A DNA stretch of 64,000 nt from Ypsolopha sequella (lineage: Eukaryota; Arthropoda; Insecta; Lepidoptera; Ypsolophidae): positions 3,476,401 to 3,540,400 of the forward strand of contig OW204004.1 in assembly GCA_934047225.1 (NCBI GenBank). Reading direction: 5' to 3'. The notes beneath the pieces were generated by a model. It saw only the letters and a list, made by a program, of their open reading frames with translations. It had not been told where the DNA came from and made no database searches. A program made the position numbers and the translations under genes. Every line of letters starts with the position of its first letter. Within the stretch, counting starts at the first letter, position 1. This document shows positions 1 to 13,100 of the stretch, one piece after another.

Positions 1-1601
1 GAATTGTTGTCAATTATTTTAATATTGGGTGCTAAAGCGTTGAATCTTGCTGTCACGTTGTTTTCTTCTTGAGGTGACAGTGAGCTATTCAGATATAGCT
101 CACATTTGGAGAAGTTAAGATCCAGGCCGATAGTTTTAAATTTATTGATAATATTTTCTAGGTCAACTAGTACAGAATTAGCCTCGCCTCCGAGTGTTCC
201 GTCGTCTAAATACCATACATTTAATTTAGAATTTAGATCCGAGATGTAAGGATGGATTGCTAGACTAAATATCGCCGGTCCTAGTGGGTCACCTTGCTGG
301 CAACCAACGGCGGAGTGTAAAAGGTGATTATTATAAATAAGTTTTGATGGAGTACTATAACATTGCCATAGATAGTTGTATATGGAGGGAATATTATTTC
401 TTATCTGTGACAGCAAGGCGCCCCTGTCAACTGAGTTAAATGCATTTCTCACATCGACTTTCAGGAGCACCTCACCTCCGCCGTGTTCTAGGAAGGTGCG
501 GGCTGCGTGCACCGCTGCCTCACACCCACCCTTGGTACCAAAGCCTAGTTGTATGGGTTCGAATTTGTTGACCAGGTCTGGTAGGATGTGCTTGCAACAT
601 ATTTTCGAGACCACGCGGCGGATGGTATTCCCTACCGCAATCGGCCTGATGCCCCCGTCCTTTTTAATTAAGGCGCATAGATTTGCACCATACAGGATGT
701 CAGTTATTTCGGCGCATACCTTACCTGACAGCATCAGATTTACAAGGCGCGTCACATCCTCCAAGAGGTTCCGGCCGGCGTCTCCTGTGGTACCGCAGAT
801 TAAATCTTTAAAATGCTGCGGCGTCAGCCCATCGATACCTCCAGCCGACCCGTTCCTGAAGGATGCAATCGCACCTTGCACCTCCTCTGCTGTCGCCTCG
901 GGTGTACGCCTAGAGGCATCAGGTGGATTCGGCAGTTGTAAAGATGCCGCTGGAGGTGGATGTTTTGACTTCAGTGAAGCCAACGTCTCCGGAGTATCTG
1001 GGGCGACGGCGTCGCTAGAAAAGAGGAGCTGGGCGGCTCCCGAAATATCTCCGTCGTTCATTTTGAATTCGGCTTTTCTTATAATGTTTGTTTCCCGGTT
1101 TTGATAATTTTTATTGGTTTGTGTTTGATAATTTGTGTTTATTCGTATATCTGTTTGTATGGAACAGTTGTTTTTTATTTTTTGTGTCAGTGAGCCGCCC
1201 TTTTTGCTGCCTTTTTCAACGTGCAGTGTCCGGTAGGAGAATGTAAAGAGATTCTCCCAGCTATGTTTATCATTTTTATTGAGCACATCTCTAATACACG
1301 AACGAAGGGAGGAAGCAACTGTGATTCTAGCACCGCGAGGAATTCTTTTAACTGTGGGACGAGATCTTTTGTATATGCTAATTTCTTGCCAGAAAGGTGG
1401 ATTGCTAGAAGTGATTGTTGGGGTAGCTGCCGGGCTAATGCATCTTAAATTTTTGTGTGACTTACTTATGTGGATTTTTAAACCTTTTTGTCCTTTAAAT
1501 TGTCGAGAAGGGGAACAGTTGGGACACTGCACGAGTTCCCGTGACGTCGCCGCTGTCGATGTTCGCTGATTGCTGGAGGATAGGCCATCGATCTGAGACA
1601 T
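1..1601 (-). CDS. Non-LTR retrotransposon ORF: C2H2 zinc finger plus reverse transcriptase (partial, runs off window)
   Basis: Reading the minus strand from ATG at 1601 gives one uninterrupted frame of 533 codons to the window edge. Near residue 30 there is a CPNC...H-x4-H zinc finger. A basic linker follows, then reverse transcriptase blocks: a GGIDGLTPQHF segment, IKKDGGIRPIAVGNT, LLKVDVRNAFNSVDRG (first catalytic Asp), AVGCQQGDPLGPAIFSLAI, and the catalytic box as WYLDDGTLGG. No apurinic endonuclease domain lies before the RT, and the start codon is only about 30 residues before the zinc finger. Zinc finger then RT without upstream endonuclease is the layout of early-branching, often site-specific non-LTR elements such as the R2/NeSL type, but the C-terminal endonuclease that would confirm this is outside the window. 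The absence of stops and frameshifts suggests a young, possibly active copy. Clade assignment is uncertain. Confidence 0.85.
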   Translation of the reverse strand, partial: MSQIDGLSSSNQRTSTAATSRELVQCPNCSPSRQFKGQKGLKIHISKSHKNLRCISPAATPTITSSNPPFWQEISIYKRSRPTVKRIPRGARITVASSLRSCIRDVLNKNDKHSWENLFTFSYRTLHVEKGSKKGGSLTQKIKNNCSIQTDIRINTNYQTQTNKNYQNRETNIIRKAEFKMNDGDISGAAQLLFSSDAVAPDTPETLASLKSKHPPPAASLQLPNPPDASRRTPEATAEEVQGAIASFRNGSAGGIDGLTPQHFKDLICGTTGDAGRNLLEDVTRLVNLMLSGKVCAEITDILYGANLCALIKKDGGIRPIAVGNTIRRVVSKICCKHILPDLVNKFEPIQLGFGTKGGCEAAVHAARTFLEHGGGEVLLKVDVRNAFNSVDRGALLSQIRNNIPSIYNYLWQCYSTPSKLIYNNHLLHSAVGCQQGDPLGPAIFSLAIHPYISDLNSKLNVWYLDDGTLGGEANSVLVDLENIINKFKTIGLDLNFSKCELYLNSSLSPQEENNVTARFNALAPNIKIIDNN

Positions 1602-3878
1602 ATGGAGCCTTATTATTAAACACCTTACCAATAATACTTATATAAAGAATCTTAATAATAGTAGTTATATAAACAAAGAACTTAAAATTGGTTTCAAAGT
1701 ATGGTTAAATAAAGTGAATTATAAATGGAAGAACAATTTAAAAAAATAATGTAAAAGTGCGGTGCTTCCTTTTTTTTTTGAAAAACTCGACTGTAGATTA
1801 TTATGTTTAGCATTATCATGTTGGTATTTTAAACTTCTCATTTGGAGCTTTTTAGTAGGAAAGCATCATGTAGGTAATGGGTTCGATCGTAAGTATTGTA
1901 GGTATGGAGTTTTCCGGAGTCTTCGTGAGCTCTATGGTTTGTCTGGCGATTGACGTCGTCAGTACAATATTTTATGTTGTTGTGCCAGCCCGACCTCCTG
2001 GATCCTGGAGTATATGATTTAAATTCCTTGGAAAATTTTTGTTGATTTATGTTTTTTCTTGATTTGTCACAGTTTCCTTACGGTTTTGATATTGTGATTA
2101 ATAGATAGTAGATGTCGCAGATATGTTACACATTGTATTTACAGAATAATAAATTTGAAGAGAAAACTTGACGTGTCAAACTCCCGGAGTATCAGAGGTA
2201 CCAAATTTCTTGGAAAAACGGTGATGAATTATGTTTGCCCTGTTTTGTTTTAATTTTTTTAGGTTTTACGTAATTAAATTATTGCATTAAACTAGATATA
2301 TTTTGGATTTATAAATTAATAAATATTTTGTAGAAAAATCTTGACTTTTCATGTCACTGTCACTTTTATCAAAAGATAAATTGTATAATATGGTTATTTA
2401 ATATCTATGTGGGTGTAATACTTATCAGTGAATACTATATTTAGTATATTTATTGAATATGGTATGAAACAAAAATAAAATTATATGAAATTGTATCTTT
2501 GTCTATTCAGTGAAAAAAGTAGGCCTAAATTAAAAAGAAGCTAACTGAAAGAAAACATTTGGAAAGAAATATTTGTTGAAAAATTTGCAAGATTTTTCTT
2601 ATTATTGTTTTTTCCCAAATTGTCTTTTCTTTATTTTTTTTTATTGTTAATATGTTTCTATAATAATACATTTAAAAGTTACAAACTAAACTAAAAATAA
2701 ATAGAACCCTAAACCTTAAAATAAACCTACTATAAAAATTATATGAAATGAAAATAATAATAAATAAACAAAATGTGTAAAATAGAAGTATGATTTGCGA
2801 GAACTTAGTTCTAGGATCGATTACTTTGTACCTAAGACAATATTAGCGGTACGTACCTCATCTAGACAGCTAACAAACTAAACTAAACTTTAGTAACCTA
2901 TCCCTTTATTTCAGTAAAAGTTTTTCCATTACTAGTAGAAACTTATGAATTACTTACGAATTCGTCCTCTGCCCTATGCTCCATTATTGAAGTTACAAAG
3001 GTCGTCCTGATAGCTACTGCCAAACTTGTCAATAAGAGATTAATCTTCGAAAGGATTACTGGAAGAAACTTTTAGCTTGATTACTTGTTGATAATATTGG
3101 GGATTATCTGACAGAGAAGTTTCAATTTGATTGAAATATTTTGTTATCATTTGGAATAAGTTTCGTGAAAGTTTTTTTTTTGTTAATTGCTCTCTGCAAC
3201 AACTTTCAACATTTATTAGAAAACGTATTATTAAGTATTATTATTAAGTAATTTGATGTATAGTATAAGTTTATGTTAAAAAAAAGACATGATCTTGCCA
3301 AATTTCTTGCCCGTTCTTCTTAGCAAGACTAATCGAATGTGCGGAGGTAGGCATGTATTTATATATGTAACCTACTACTATGTAGTATATAGGATGGGAT
3401 TTGATCGGCCGCCTGGATTCGTGCTGGGGGCTCGGTTGGTGATCATTGAACCTTGTTCCTAGTCCCTGGCCGGGTCTCCGGTGTGGGTTCGGGCGGTTGA
3501 TTGGATTTCACTTGTTTAATAATATTTTACCTATAATTTTAATCGTATATATATTGCTACATAAATTAAATAAACATTTAATCTAAGTAGTTCATGTACA
3601 TTTATTATTTTATTACATATACTTTTATAAGATTAAAATTTGACTTGTGAAACGTGTATTATATACCTACTTTGCAAAATAAAGTTTTTGAATTTTGAAT
3701 ATTCGTTATTATTTCAGTATTAATATATTTATATGAAACTATATACGGTTGAACAGATAAATTTTATAATTATTATAATTTTTGCGCTTTATGGACCGTT
3801 TTTTAATCTAAACTCAACGATAAGTTTAAAAAAATTGACATTTCATATTACATTATTATTTCAATTATTGTGGTTTCT
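1602..3878. other. AT-rich non-coding DNA, upstream intron
   Basis: The first part is probably the 5' untranslated region and insertion flank of the minus-strand retroelement. The rest is AT-rich with stops in all frames. A GC-richer patch at about 3390-3495 has no recognisable identity. I see no exon here. The stretch presumably belongs to the intron before the first visible Sidestep-family exon. Confidence 0.5.
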
Positions 3879-4262
3879 TTAAGAGCGGTTTCGCAGCCCG
3901 ATTGTGCAAATACGACTTTTTCTAATTAGTCGAAACAGAATACTTATGTTCAAAATTTACTCAATAGTCCCTAAACCGAACCTTATCACCTATGTATTGT
4001 GTATGTTGCCATCGCAAAGTTTCAATTGGTTTCTTTAAATATTAATTACATTTTTTTTTTATTTCAACAATTTTGGAATTCTAATCTTACAGACACCAAT
4101 ACAAATTTTGCGATGACAGTTTACACAAAACAAAGGTAATAAGGTTTTGTTGAGGAGTTCCTCAACAATAGTTATTGAGTAAATTTTGAATATAAGTGTT
4201 CTGTCTCGATTAATTAGAAAAAGGTGGATTTTTCTTAATCCAGCTGCTAAACCGTTTTTAAC
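3879..4262. repeat. Palindromic MITE, about 385 bp, with long inverted arms
   Basis: The left arm (about 3879-4035, beginning TTAAGAGCGGTTT) is the diverged reverse complement of the right arm (about 4060-4262, ending near AAACCGTTTTTAA). Both arms hold the motifs CTAATTAGTCGAAACAGAA and TACTCAATAG or their complements. Single-arm relatives occur at about 8800-9005 and 16970-17146. No coding capacity is seen. This is a non-autonomous DNA transposon by structure. Confidence 0.6.
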
Positions 4263-4924
4263 GTAAGCCATGTCAAGCACCCTAAAAAACGGTTTTACTT
4301 TTTTTGCACATAATTCTTTTATATATTTTTTGTTAAAGCATTATGTAGGTATATAATAAAAAATATAACACAAATCTTCTTCACTTAAGATGTCTTAAAT
4401 TTAATAAAACTGTGTAAGTTCAAAGAATTTCTCATTTGCACCATTTTAACCTGATTTTTTCTGTCGTTCGACCTCGGAACATAACAGAATATTATGACTT
4501 TTTGGTGAGTTGTTTACGTAATACTCTAACGAAAAAAAATCCCTACAAAAATTTTAAATTAAAAAAAAAGTTGAATTTCTATTAGTAGGTATAGTAGTAG
4601 TAGTCCTAGTAGGTATGTACTCATATCATATAATCATAATCATTCTTACATATGCAGTAATTAAACTTGTCCCTCTCTACGATCATAGTAATAAATACTT
4701 TCGATTATTAACTGGGTGAACGCTAGTAAGTTTAATTAAGTTACTCGTACGATATTGACAGTTTAATACCCTGTAAGGTTTTGATTAAGTTTCCGCGTTC
4801 TGGGTAATAATTTCATTAACTTATTAATAATTCTGGCTGTAACTACATCTGCTCTTAACTTTTCTTATTATTTGTATGTGGATTTATGCTGAGTTCTGAT
4901 GTTGTCTTCAGCGATAACATACAT

Positions 4925-5190
4925 ACATCGTGTACATATACTCATGTCTATCTCCTAGACGGGTGCAGACTACAGATTTCGATCTGCTACGATCCAGACA
5001 CACCTCGTTCGCCTCTTCCACTACCATCAATCTAGTCATACAAGCTCTTCTATTCCGGGTAATTTGACATGGCCCTTCTTCACTATGTCAGCCAGCGAAT
5101 CCTATGTCTATGATGTTACCAATTTGGTCATAATACGTCCTTCTAGGGCGACCTGGTTGAGCTGTACCTTCCACTCGCGCACCATAAATT
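4925..5190 (-). mobile_element. 3' remnant of a LINE (antisense)
   Basis: Reverse-complemented, this segment aligns by eye with 54612-54744 and then with 59821-59945, and more loosely with 27040-27190. Shared landmarks are GCCCTAGAAGGACGTAT, AAATTACCCGGAA and AGAAGAGCTTGTAT. The tail encodes a broken version of the C-terminus seen after the reverse transcriptase in insect LINEs. This is the uninterrupted copy, which makes it the reference for the insertion at 54745-59820. Confidence 0.5.
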
Positions 5191-5192
5191 TC

Positions 5193-5587
5193 TTTTCAAT
5201 GCTTGTGCTCGTAAAGGCCCACTTTTTATGCATCAAAACCGAACAGAAAGTCGATTATTTTGCCCTAGGGCTTTATTATTATTTATTTTTTTAAATTTAT
5301 TTACAATGGTTGGCTAACCTGCAGCCTTTCCTGTGTACCATAGACGTTATACTTTTTTTCCACTGTTTAACGGCTCTGGGTACAGTCCTTTTGAGACAAT
5401 TATAATTTAAAGTTCACAAGATTATATTTGTTTTCATTTCCTCACACTATGCATTGAAAAATGTAGTATGATACACGGGCGTAAAAGCAATAAATTACTC
5501 GGTTACGTTTAAAACACTCGCTACGCTCGTGTTTTAAATCGTCCTCGTAATTTATTCCTTTTCGCCCTAGTAGCATAAACTACTATT
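5193..5587 (+). repeat. Dispersed hairpin repeat, copy 1 of 5
   Basis: A 395-bp unit begins TTTTCAATGC, contains GCATTGAAAA about 270 bp in, and ends in an imperfect hairpin centred on AACACTCGCTACGCTCGTG. Copies are at 5784-6175 (inverted), 10942-11293 (hairpin stem partly deleted), 45045-45438 (inverted) and 63180-63570. No open frame is shared between copies, so this is a non-autonomous element. Confidence 0.75.
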
Positions 5588-5783
5588 TGTCACTCTTCTT
5601 TCACTAATCCTCTCTCAGCAATAAATTTTCACAATTATCGTGTTTTCATCGATATAATTTATTGTCCTTGTAAGTTTTTAGACACAAAAACGGTTGATTA
5701 GGATTAATAGGGATGTAATAGAAAAGTAGCATATAACATACATATATAAGTTTACAGAAACCTTTTTTCACGCATCTTTGTGA

Positions 5784-6175
5784 AATAGTAGTTTATGCTA
5801 CAAGGGCGCAAAGGAATAAATTACGAGGACGATTTAAAACACGAGCGTAGCGAGTGTTTTAAACGTAACCGAGTAAATTATTGCTCTTACGCCCGTGTAT
5901 CATACTACGTTTTTCAATGCATAGTGTGAGGAAATAAAACAAATATAATTTTGTGAACTTTAAATTGTAATTGGCTCAAAAGGACTGTATCCAGAGCCGT
6001 TAAACAGTGGAAAAAAAAGTATGACATTTATGGTACACAAGAAAAGCTGCAGGGTAGCCAACCATTGAGAATAAATTAAAAAAATAATAATAATAAAGCC
6101 CTAGGGCAAAATAATCGACTTTCTGTTCGGTTTTGATGCATAAAAAGTGGGCCTTTACGAGCACATGCATTGAAA
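5784..6175 (-). repeat. Dispersed hairpin repeat, copy 2, inverted relative to copy 1
   Basis: This is the near-exact reverse complement of 5193-5587, separated from it by about 196 bp. Together they form a palindrome of nearly 1 kb that could snap back. The spacer does not recur at the single copies elsewhere, so the pair looks like either the full-length fold-back element or two chance insertions. Confidence 0.75.
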
Positions 6176-6580
6176 AATATATTTTGGTATTTATTACTCA
6201 TCTCTTGGTATTAGGCTATTCACTACGATAATCATGTCTCTGGACAATGGACGCCTTGTGGCTATCATAATATTTTATAAACAATATTTACTTACGTATT
6301 AAATCAACTAACCCATGACTATTGTTTTATTTTTTAAATTACCCAATTTTACAAGGTTTATTTAAACAACAAAAGAATGTTTAAAATAAGAGGCCCACTG
6401 AAAGAAAAGAATTATTCGACAAAACATTCAAATGCCAACTTGTACACAGCAGTTTAACCCAGGTTTACTATCTTTTTGTATTATGTCCTTATAAATAACA
6501 AGAACATTGCATAAAAGGTCACCATTCTATCAGAATGGTAGCCAAGAGATGGCGGCTGACGAGTCTGCAAAACCTCCGGG

Positions 6581-6733
6581 TCTACCGCGTAATTCTGATT
6601 TTAATCAACATCAACTTGAGATTGAAATTTGACGTGCATGCAAAAGAGATGGCATGTTAGGCGGGCGTCATCACACGCACGTCAAATTTCAATCTCAAGT
6701 TGATGTTGATGAAAATCAGAATTACGCGGTAGA
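6581..6733. repeat. MITE with about 56-bp inverted arms
   Basis: Arms 6581-6636 (TCTACCGCGTAATTCTGATT...) and 6677-6733 are almost perfect reverse complements around a 40-bp loop. No related copy is seen in the window. The element lies about 230 bp before the first visible exon of the Sidestep-family gene. A (GAT)n microsatellite follows at about 6868-6897. Confidence 0.75.
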
Positions 6734-6966
6734 CGCGCTCAACTAAGTGGGCCAATGACATTTACAGGGTAGCTGGTAGAATATAGATAAGATCGGCCCA
6801 GGACAGGAATTGGTCTCGTGAAAAAGAGAAGGCTTATAAGCAGCTGTGGGCAGAAACAAACTGTCAATGATGATAATGATGATGATGATGATGATAAAAA
6901 GACAGTTAATCTAGGTTATGTTGCTTGGTGCAAGTTAGCCTTAACTTCCCATAATATCTTCAACAG

Positions 6967-7112
6967 TGCGGCCAACGTCAGTGACGATCATCAACAAGCC
7001 TGGGCAGATGTCAGCTGAATCAGAGTTGCTGCTCATCTGTGTAGCTGAGGGGAGCAGACCACCAGCGCAGATCACGTGGTTCAAGGAGAATAGGAAATAT
7101 ACTAGAGGGAAG
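6967..7112 (+). CDS. Sidestep-family gene, exon encoding first half of Ig3
   Basis: The acceptor is ATCTTCAACAG and the donor AAG|GTGAGA. The exon enters in phase 1 (needs one base from an upstream exon) and leaves in phase 0. The peptide reads RPTSVTIINKPG, then LLLICVAEGSRPPAQITWFK, giving the first Ig cysteine and the core tryptophan. GSRPPAxITW is a hallmark of the third Ig domain of Side proteins. The exon supplying the preceding base is upstream of the window. Confidence 0.88.
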
Positions 7113-10100
7113 GTGAGATAGAACTATTAAGATTAGAATTACAACAGAATTCTAGAAACACAGCTGCTGATTTATTTCACCTGTTAATTACTATATTATT
7201 GGAAATTCGACCTTAACATAGGTTTGTATAGACGAATAAGACAAAACCAAACCAACGTCAACATTTACCAGTTTTGCCTAAAGTTAAAATTGTTTATTTT
7301 TGTTTAACAAACAATAAACCCAGATGACGATGTTTTACATTCGAAAGCATTTGCTTTGGAAACATTCACACAAAAAATGTCGTACGATTTTAGTTGATCA
7401 TCCTTACGTTCAGTATGCGCTTTATACTTAGTGGAAATCTTTATAAAAATGTAAAATAGTAATTTGTTGTTTTGCTTTTATTAAGTCCATTTGTAAAACA
7501 AACAATATTTTCATTGTTTACTGAGGATTTGCTCTATGGTACTCATTGAGAATGTGTCCTAAGACGGTGAAATTAGAGTATGAGCGCTTAAAAACGATTT
7601 TTACTTTCAACATGTTTCCTACCATACATACATATCAGTAATTAATAAATAAAATAAAAATAAAAATCTTTTATTTCGCACAACTTTGAATCGCACAAAT
7701 TTGTAGGTTAGTAATAAGGAAAAAAATAAAATAAAAATAAAATACAACACACAAAACCCTAACAATACTTAATAACTATACAAAAATACTATGTAAAATG
7801 TACCAAGAGCGATCAAGGAGATGGGCAGGTCTCCATGATCACTCTCCGCACAAAGCACCTCCATAGTGGCGATTTTGGGAGTAATAACCTTTTGTTACCA
7901 GCACAACGAATATATAAATGACACGAGCTCCGTCAGCCGACTGACCATGCTGCCGCAGCCCGAAGACGATGGCGCCATGATGCGTTGCAGAGCTGACAAT
8001 CCAGTTCTCAGGACAGCACTGGAAGATTCGTTCAGGATGAGCATCGTTTGTAAGTATTGGTATCCGTATATATCAATTTATAGGTGTATTTTTTTTTTCA
8101 AGACACGGTTCCGACCACAAAAGAGAGACTAAGTAGAGACACCAATGAGGATGGATGGCACCAATACCTATGTCACAGGCGGCGTCACTAATACTTGAAA
8201 GAAAAAAGGATCGTCAGCCGATTTTTCATGCTACCATGTACCTGCAGTACAAAACTGACAACCTCGTGCAACTAAACACACGATTGGAATTTCCTTCCCA
8301 ACACGCGATTCTAGGCGCGGAGTAAGACATTTTCTGTCCCTAACTAACCAGTATAATAAGAATAATATTTTTTCCCGGAGTCAGACCGGCCGGTGCTTGC
8401 GATGTCGCTGGGCAGCACCCTCAACCCCAACGACATCAAGGAAGGAGACGATGTCTACTTCGAGTGCAACATCAGAGCCAATCCGAAGGAGCACAGGATC
8501 TCGTGGTACCATAACGTGAGTGAGTTTCTTTAAGGTTTCCAAGTTCCAGGTTAAGAGCCTTAACGCCTTTTAACCCTCTAAAGCCCAGGAGTTCTTTCAA
8601 AAAAACGGGTTCACGACCCTAAAGTCCTTTTCTTCGAGTTAGTAGCATATTGATACTCATAGAAGGTACCTGTGTCGTAGGAAAAAAAAAATGCTTTGGG
8701 CGTTAATCAACCCCAAGTCAGACGAAGGTATTTTTGTAGGAACATAGGCGTTACGAGGTTTGGCTCAAAAACTATAGGCTTTATTGGTTTCTATAAATTA
8801 GAATTTCAAAAATTTTGGAATTGAAAGGGTTTGAAATTTCAATTTACAGAAACAAATGGATACTTTGCGATAGCAGCATACACAATAAATAGGTAATAAG
8901 GTGTTCTTGAATAACTATTCAGTGAATTTTGAATTTAAGTGTTCTGTTTCGATTAATTAGAAAAAGGCGGGTTTTTCACAATCCGGCTGCAAAACCGCTC
9001 TTAATTATTTTTCATTGTGTGTCGCAAAGCCTAAATAAAGAATACTTTTGTACGATATTACAGTAGTGTGTTACATATATCGTCAAAATCGACACTTTTT
9101 GAAGTTATTTATCTGTTTAAAAGAAGTCCCAAGTTAAATAAATGTTAAATAACAATTATGGGACCTTTTTCTAGATTTTGGACTATCAGAAACGCGATTG
9201 GAGGAACTTTACACGATAGAAACAATAATTAAAATGAGGTCTAAATTTATACTTTTTTGATATTCTGACAAATTGGGATAGCATACAGACTTGTGACCAT
9301 GTCCAGCGGAGATTGCTATCCTTGTTTTGATTTCTCCTTTTTGATAGAGACGTTTTCGGAACCGCCAATTTGACAGATTAAAAGGTTTCAAGTAATGCAA
9401 CTAGATGGCGTTATTAGTTACGTTCATGGAAAATGTGGAGATAGTCACCTTTGTTTCTATACCCCTCAATTTATACCTAAATTACTGGTTATGGAAATTT
9501 TCATAGCTATATTAATTAATTTTGTATTAATTTAAAACCAACTTTTTGACAATTTTCCCCGATTCCATCCCTCTCGCACTGCGGGTCTTTCCGCCTGGAG
9601 TAACCGGGACCTTTGCACGGACGATATATCACCTTCAAGCGAACAGCTGGTAGAAAGGCATGATAATTGACATTTTTTTTTTTACTTATTCTTGGTTGTG
9701 TTTCACTGCTTGCCAAGGACTTCCACTTCCTAAGATAATAATCACATATTCAAACTTCTAAGGCATAAATTTCACCATCCAGGACCAGCAAGTCAGCCAG
9801 AACATGTCATCCGGGGTGTTCATCAGCACCAAGTCATTAGTTCTCCAGAAGGTGACGCGACGTGACGGAGGTCTGTACAGCTGTCGAGCTGCGAACCAGA
9901 TGGGAGAGTCCAGCAGTCAGGCGGTCTACCTCAGGGTCCAGTGTGAGTAATCTTCTTATATAGTCACGACATGTATTCCCGAAGGAGTCCCACCATAAAG
10001 GTTCCTTTTGTACGTTTTAGGTACTGCGGAACAATAACAAAGTGGTCTCCCGGGACTGCTTCTTATGATGTATATTCATCTATATTCTTATGATGTCATA

Positions 10101-13100
10101 CCGAAACATGACCGAGTCGGTTTTGTCATGTGAGGGTGCCAATCAACAGTTTTGTCACTAAGGTGGGTCTTGGTTTCGTAGCTGATATCCAGGGTGCGCC
10201 AAGCGAGTTTTGCAGCAATCAGTGGTTTTATCTCAGTTAATGCCACTGGTAGACTCCGTTCATGAACCCTAAAATATTCTCGCAGATTCATTTTATAATT
10301 GAAGCGGAAACATAGTCGGCAGGACATTGTTTCAATAGTTACCCCGCCAAGTCGAGCTAAAACACGGAACGGCCGTAGCGTTCTTTTTCTCGAAGCAATT
10401 CACGGCACTTTTATGCCCTTGTATCTTCGTTGTCGGTAAAGCTAGAAGTCTGAAATTTCAATTTCAAGTTTTAGTACGAAATATCACAAATTAAAGTTCC
10501 CTTATTTTTTCACTCATTGACTGACACAAAAGTCTAAAGGTATTCTAGCAGACACCATATTTATTATAAAAATAAAGATGTCTAATATTGACACAGTCAC
10601 TAAATATTGTTTTTTTTTTAATTTGTTTAATTAACATGTTTTGTACATATTTTTATCTTATAAAAAAAAAAATCACGTAAACGCTTAAGGGGTTTAAATG
10701 TGATTTCTGAGCCACTTCTTAGTGGTACAGTACATAACAAAAAATACAAGTAAATAAAAAAACATTCAACTAATTAGGTAGAAAACTAATTAGGAAACAA
10801 TTTGTGACAAATTTGTTGAACATGTGCTTCGATACTAACTAAAATGAATAGGTGCTTCCATACAAACTATCATAACAGACTTGGCTTTATACTCTATTAC
10901 GGTGGAAGAATTGCGTTGCGAGACTTGACATTTTTATATACTTTTCAATGCATGTGCTCGTAAAGGCCCACTTTTTATGCATCAAAACCGAACAAAAAGT
11001 CGATTATTTTGCCCTAGGGCTTTATTATTATTATTTTTTTTAATTTATTTACAATGGTTGGCTATATAACCTGCAGCCTTTCCTGTGTACCATAGATGTT
11101 ATAATTTTTTTTCCACTGTTTAACGGCTCTGGATACAGTCCTTTTGAGCCAATTATAATTTAAAGTTCACAAGATTATATTTATTTTCATTTCCTCACAC
11201 TATGCATTGAAAAACGTAGTATGATACACGGGCGTAAAAGCAATAAATCACTCGTAATTTATTCCTTTTCGCCCTAGTAGCATAAACTACTATTATGTTT
11301 TTTATGGGATATTATACGTTGATATATTCTTACATATATATGTTGAGGAGTTGTAATTATAATCTGCAAACCAATTACTCCGTAAAGCCTTGTGCAAAAG
11401 AAACACTTAATAGAACTTCGGAAATGAAAATTAATAAACTTTTGCTCTAACAAGTGTTTCCACTTTAAAACTAACTTTGGACAAGATAGTTATAAGTAGT
11501 TCTCGTTATTCTTGCAGGTAGAGAACGAGTTTATGTTACTTATTTTTCTGGATTAACTTAGTTGAAAATTGTAACCATTACATTTCTTAATATAACCAAC
11601 TTTTAATCTACGGAATTCGTTTGTTTCTTAATTTGGTGCTCCCCCTTTTTAGGGTTCCGTATCAAAAGGGCAAAACGGAGGCCTATTAATGTCAATCCGC
11701 TATCCGTCTGTCTGTCTGTCTATCTGTGCGTATGTCACGGGGCTCCAGCTCTTAGACGGAATGAGATAGAGACTGAAATTTTGATATGTTGTGTACAATT
11801 TTGACCCAATACCGAATATTAAATTAAAAAGAAAATAAAATAATTGTTCAGGGGGTTTCATACACGAAAATGGAGCCGAATTTTTTTTTTACCCCAAAAT
11901 TTCGTGTGTCTAGAGCTCATAACTAAAGTGTAAATGTATTTTTTTTTATCTTCAAAAATAAAGAAAAATAGGCTTTCAAAGTTGTCATTTTTAGATCATT
12001 TTTGTTACGGGGTCTATCTCAAAGACTAAAGTAGTTAGGGATTTGTAATTTCTGTAAATCATGCAGTTTTAGAAAGAAAGAATTTGAATGTCTATCTTTA
12101 ATTGATTGTTTATTGTTGTGAAATGTGTCCTTTATTGTAATATGCTATTTTTTGTGTATCTTCTGTGTTCAAATTTCGTGTACCCTGCAATTTTAAGTCT
12201 TTTTAAATATTTGTATGCCTTTACGGCGGAACATAGCGCACTACTTTTGTAAAACCATCTTTTTCTTACCTATGTTGGACAAATAAATGCTTTGATTTGA
12301 TTTGATGAGAATGTAATGATGTAATTTGATGTTTGATATAATTTATTTTAAAATACTACAGACACGAGAAAAAACATACATACATACAAAATAACAAACA
12401 GTACAAATTATCAAACAGTACGAGTAAATATAACATTAGGAAAACAGTGGTAAATAAAAAAGGATCACAGCTCAGCTTAATGCTGCACTAGGGGCTACAG
12501 CGCTGGTATTCTGCTGAACCCTGACTTAAAATTAATGTTAAAACTTAACCTATACCTATGCTAGGTGGCTTAGTTTTGCAGTTTTTTTTTCATACAATTT
12601 GTAGGTAATAAGTTTATAATTTCTGTTCAAATTATTTAAGTATTTAAGTCCTCAGTCATCCACATCCAGCCGCCACCCGCAACGTCCCAGATCGTCAGTC
12701 CAGCGGGCACGAGGGCGGCCTACGCTGCACTTTGCTGTACTTGGTCTCCATTCCAATGCCTTACGCCCCCAATGGTTATCACGTCGGCGACAAATATGGC
12801 CAGTCCACTGCCACTTCAACTTACTGATTTGGCAGGCTATGTTGGTCACCTTCGATCTCTGAAGGATATATTAGAAAAATAATCTGTATCCGTCAGAGAT
12901 TATTTTTCTAATTCTAAATTCTAAATACGTAGCGGGGGCGATGAGTCCTGCCCTGATTCTCGGTAATCGTGAATATTGTGCACTTCCCCCGGTCAGTCAG
13001 CCCAGCCAAGACAGCTCCTTAAAGTAGAGCCGAACAGCTTCAGCATTCTGACACATAAACTGGTCCAGTGAAGGGAAGTTGGAGCTCGTCGCAATCCCTG

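Noticed and set aside
376..1104. 242-codon plus-strand open frame
   Set aside because: It is the antisense shadow of the minus-strand reverse transcriptase ORF, which has the catalytic motifs.
1602..6966. Search for the signal peptide and Ig1/Ig2 exons
   Set aside because: No cysteine-tryptophan-cysteine Ig pattern with fitting splice sites was found; these exons are probably upstream of the window.
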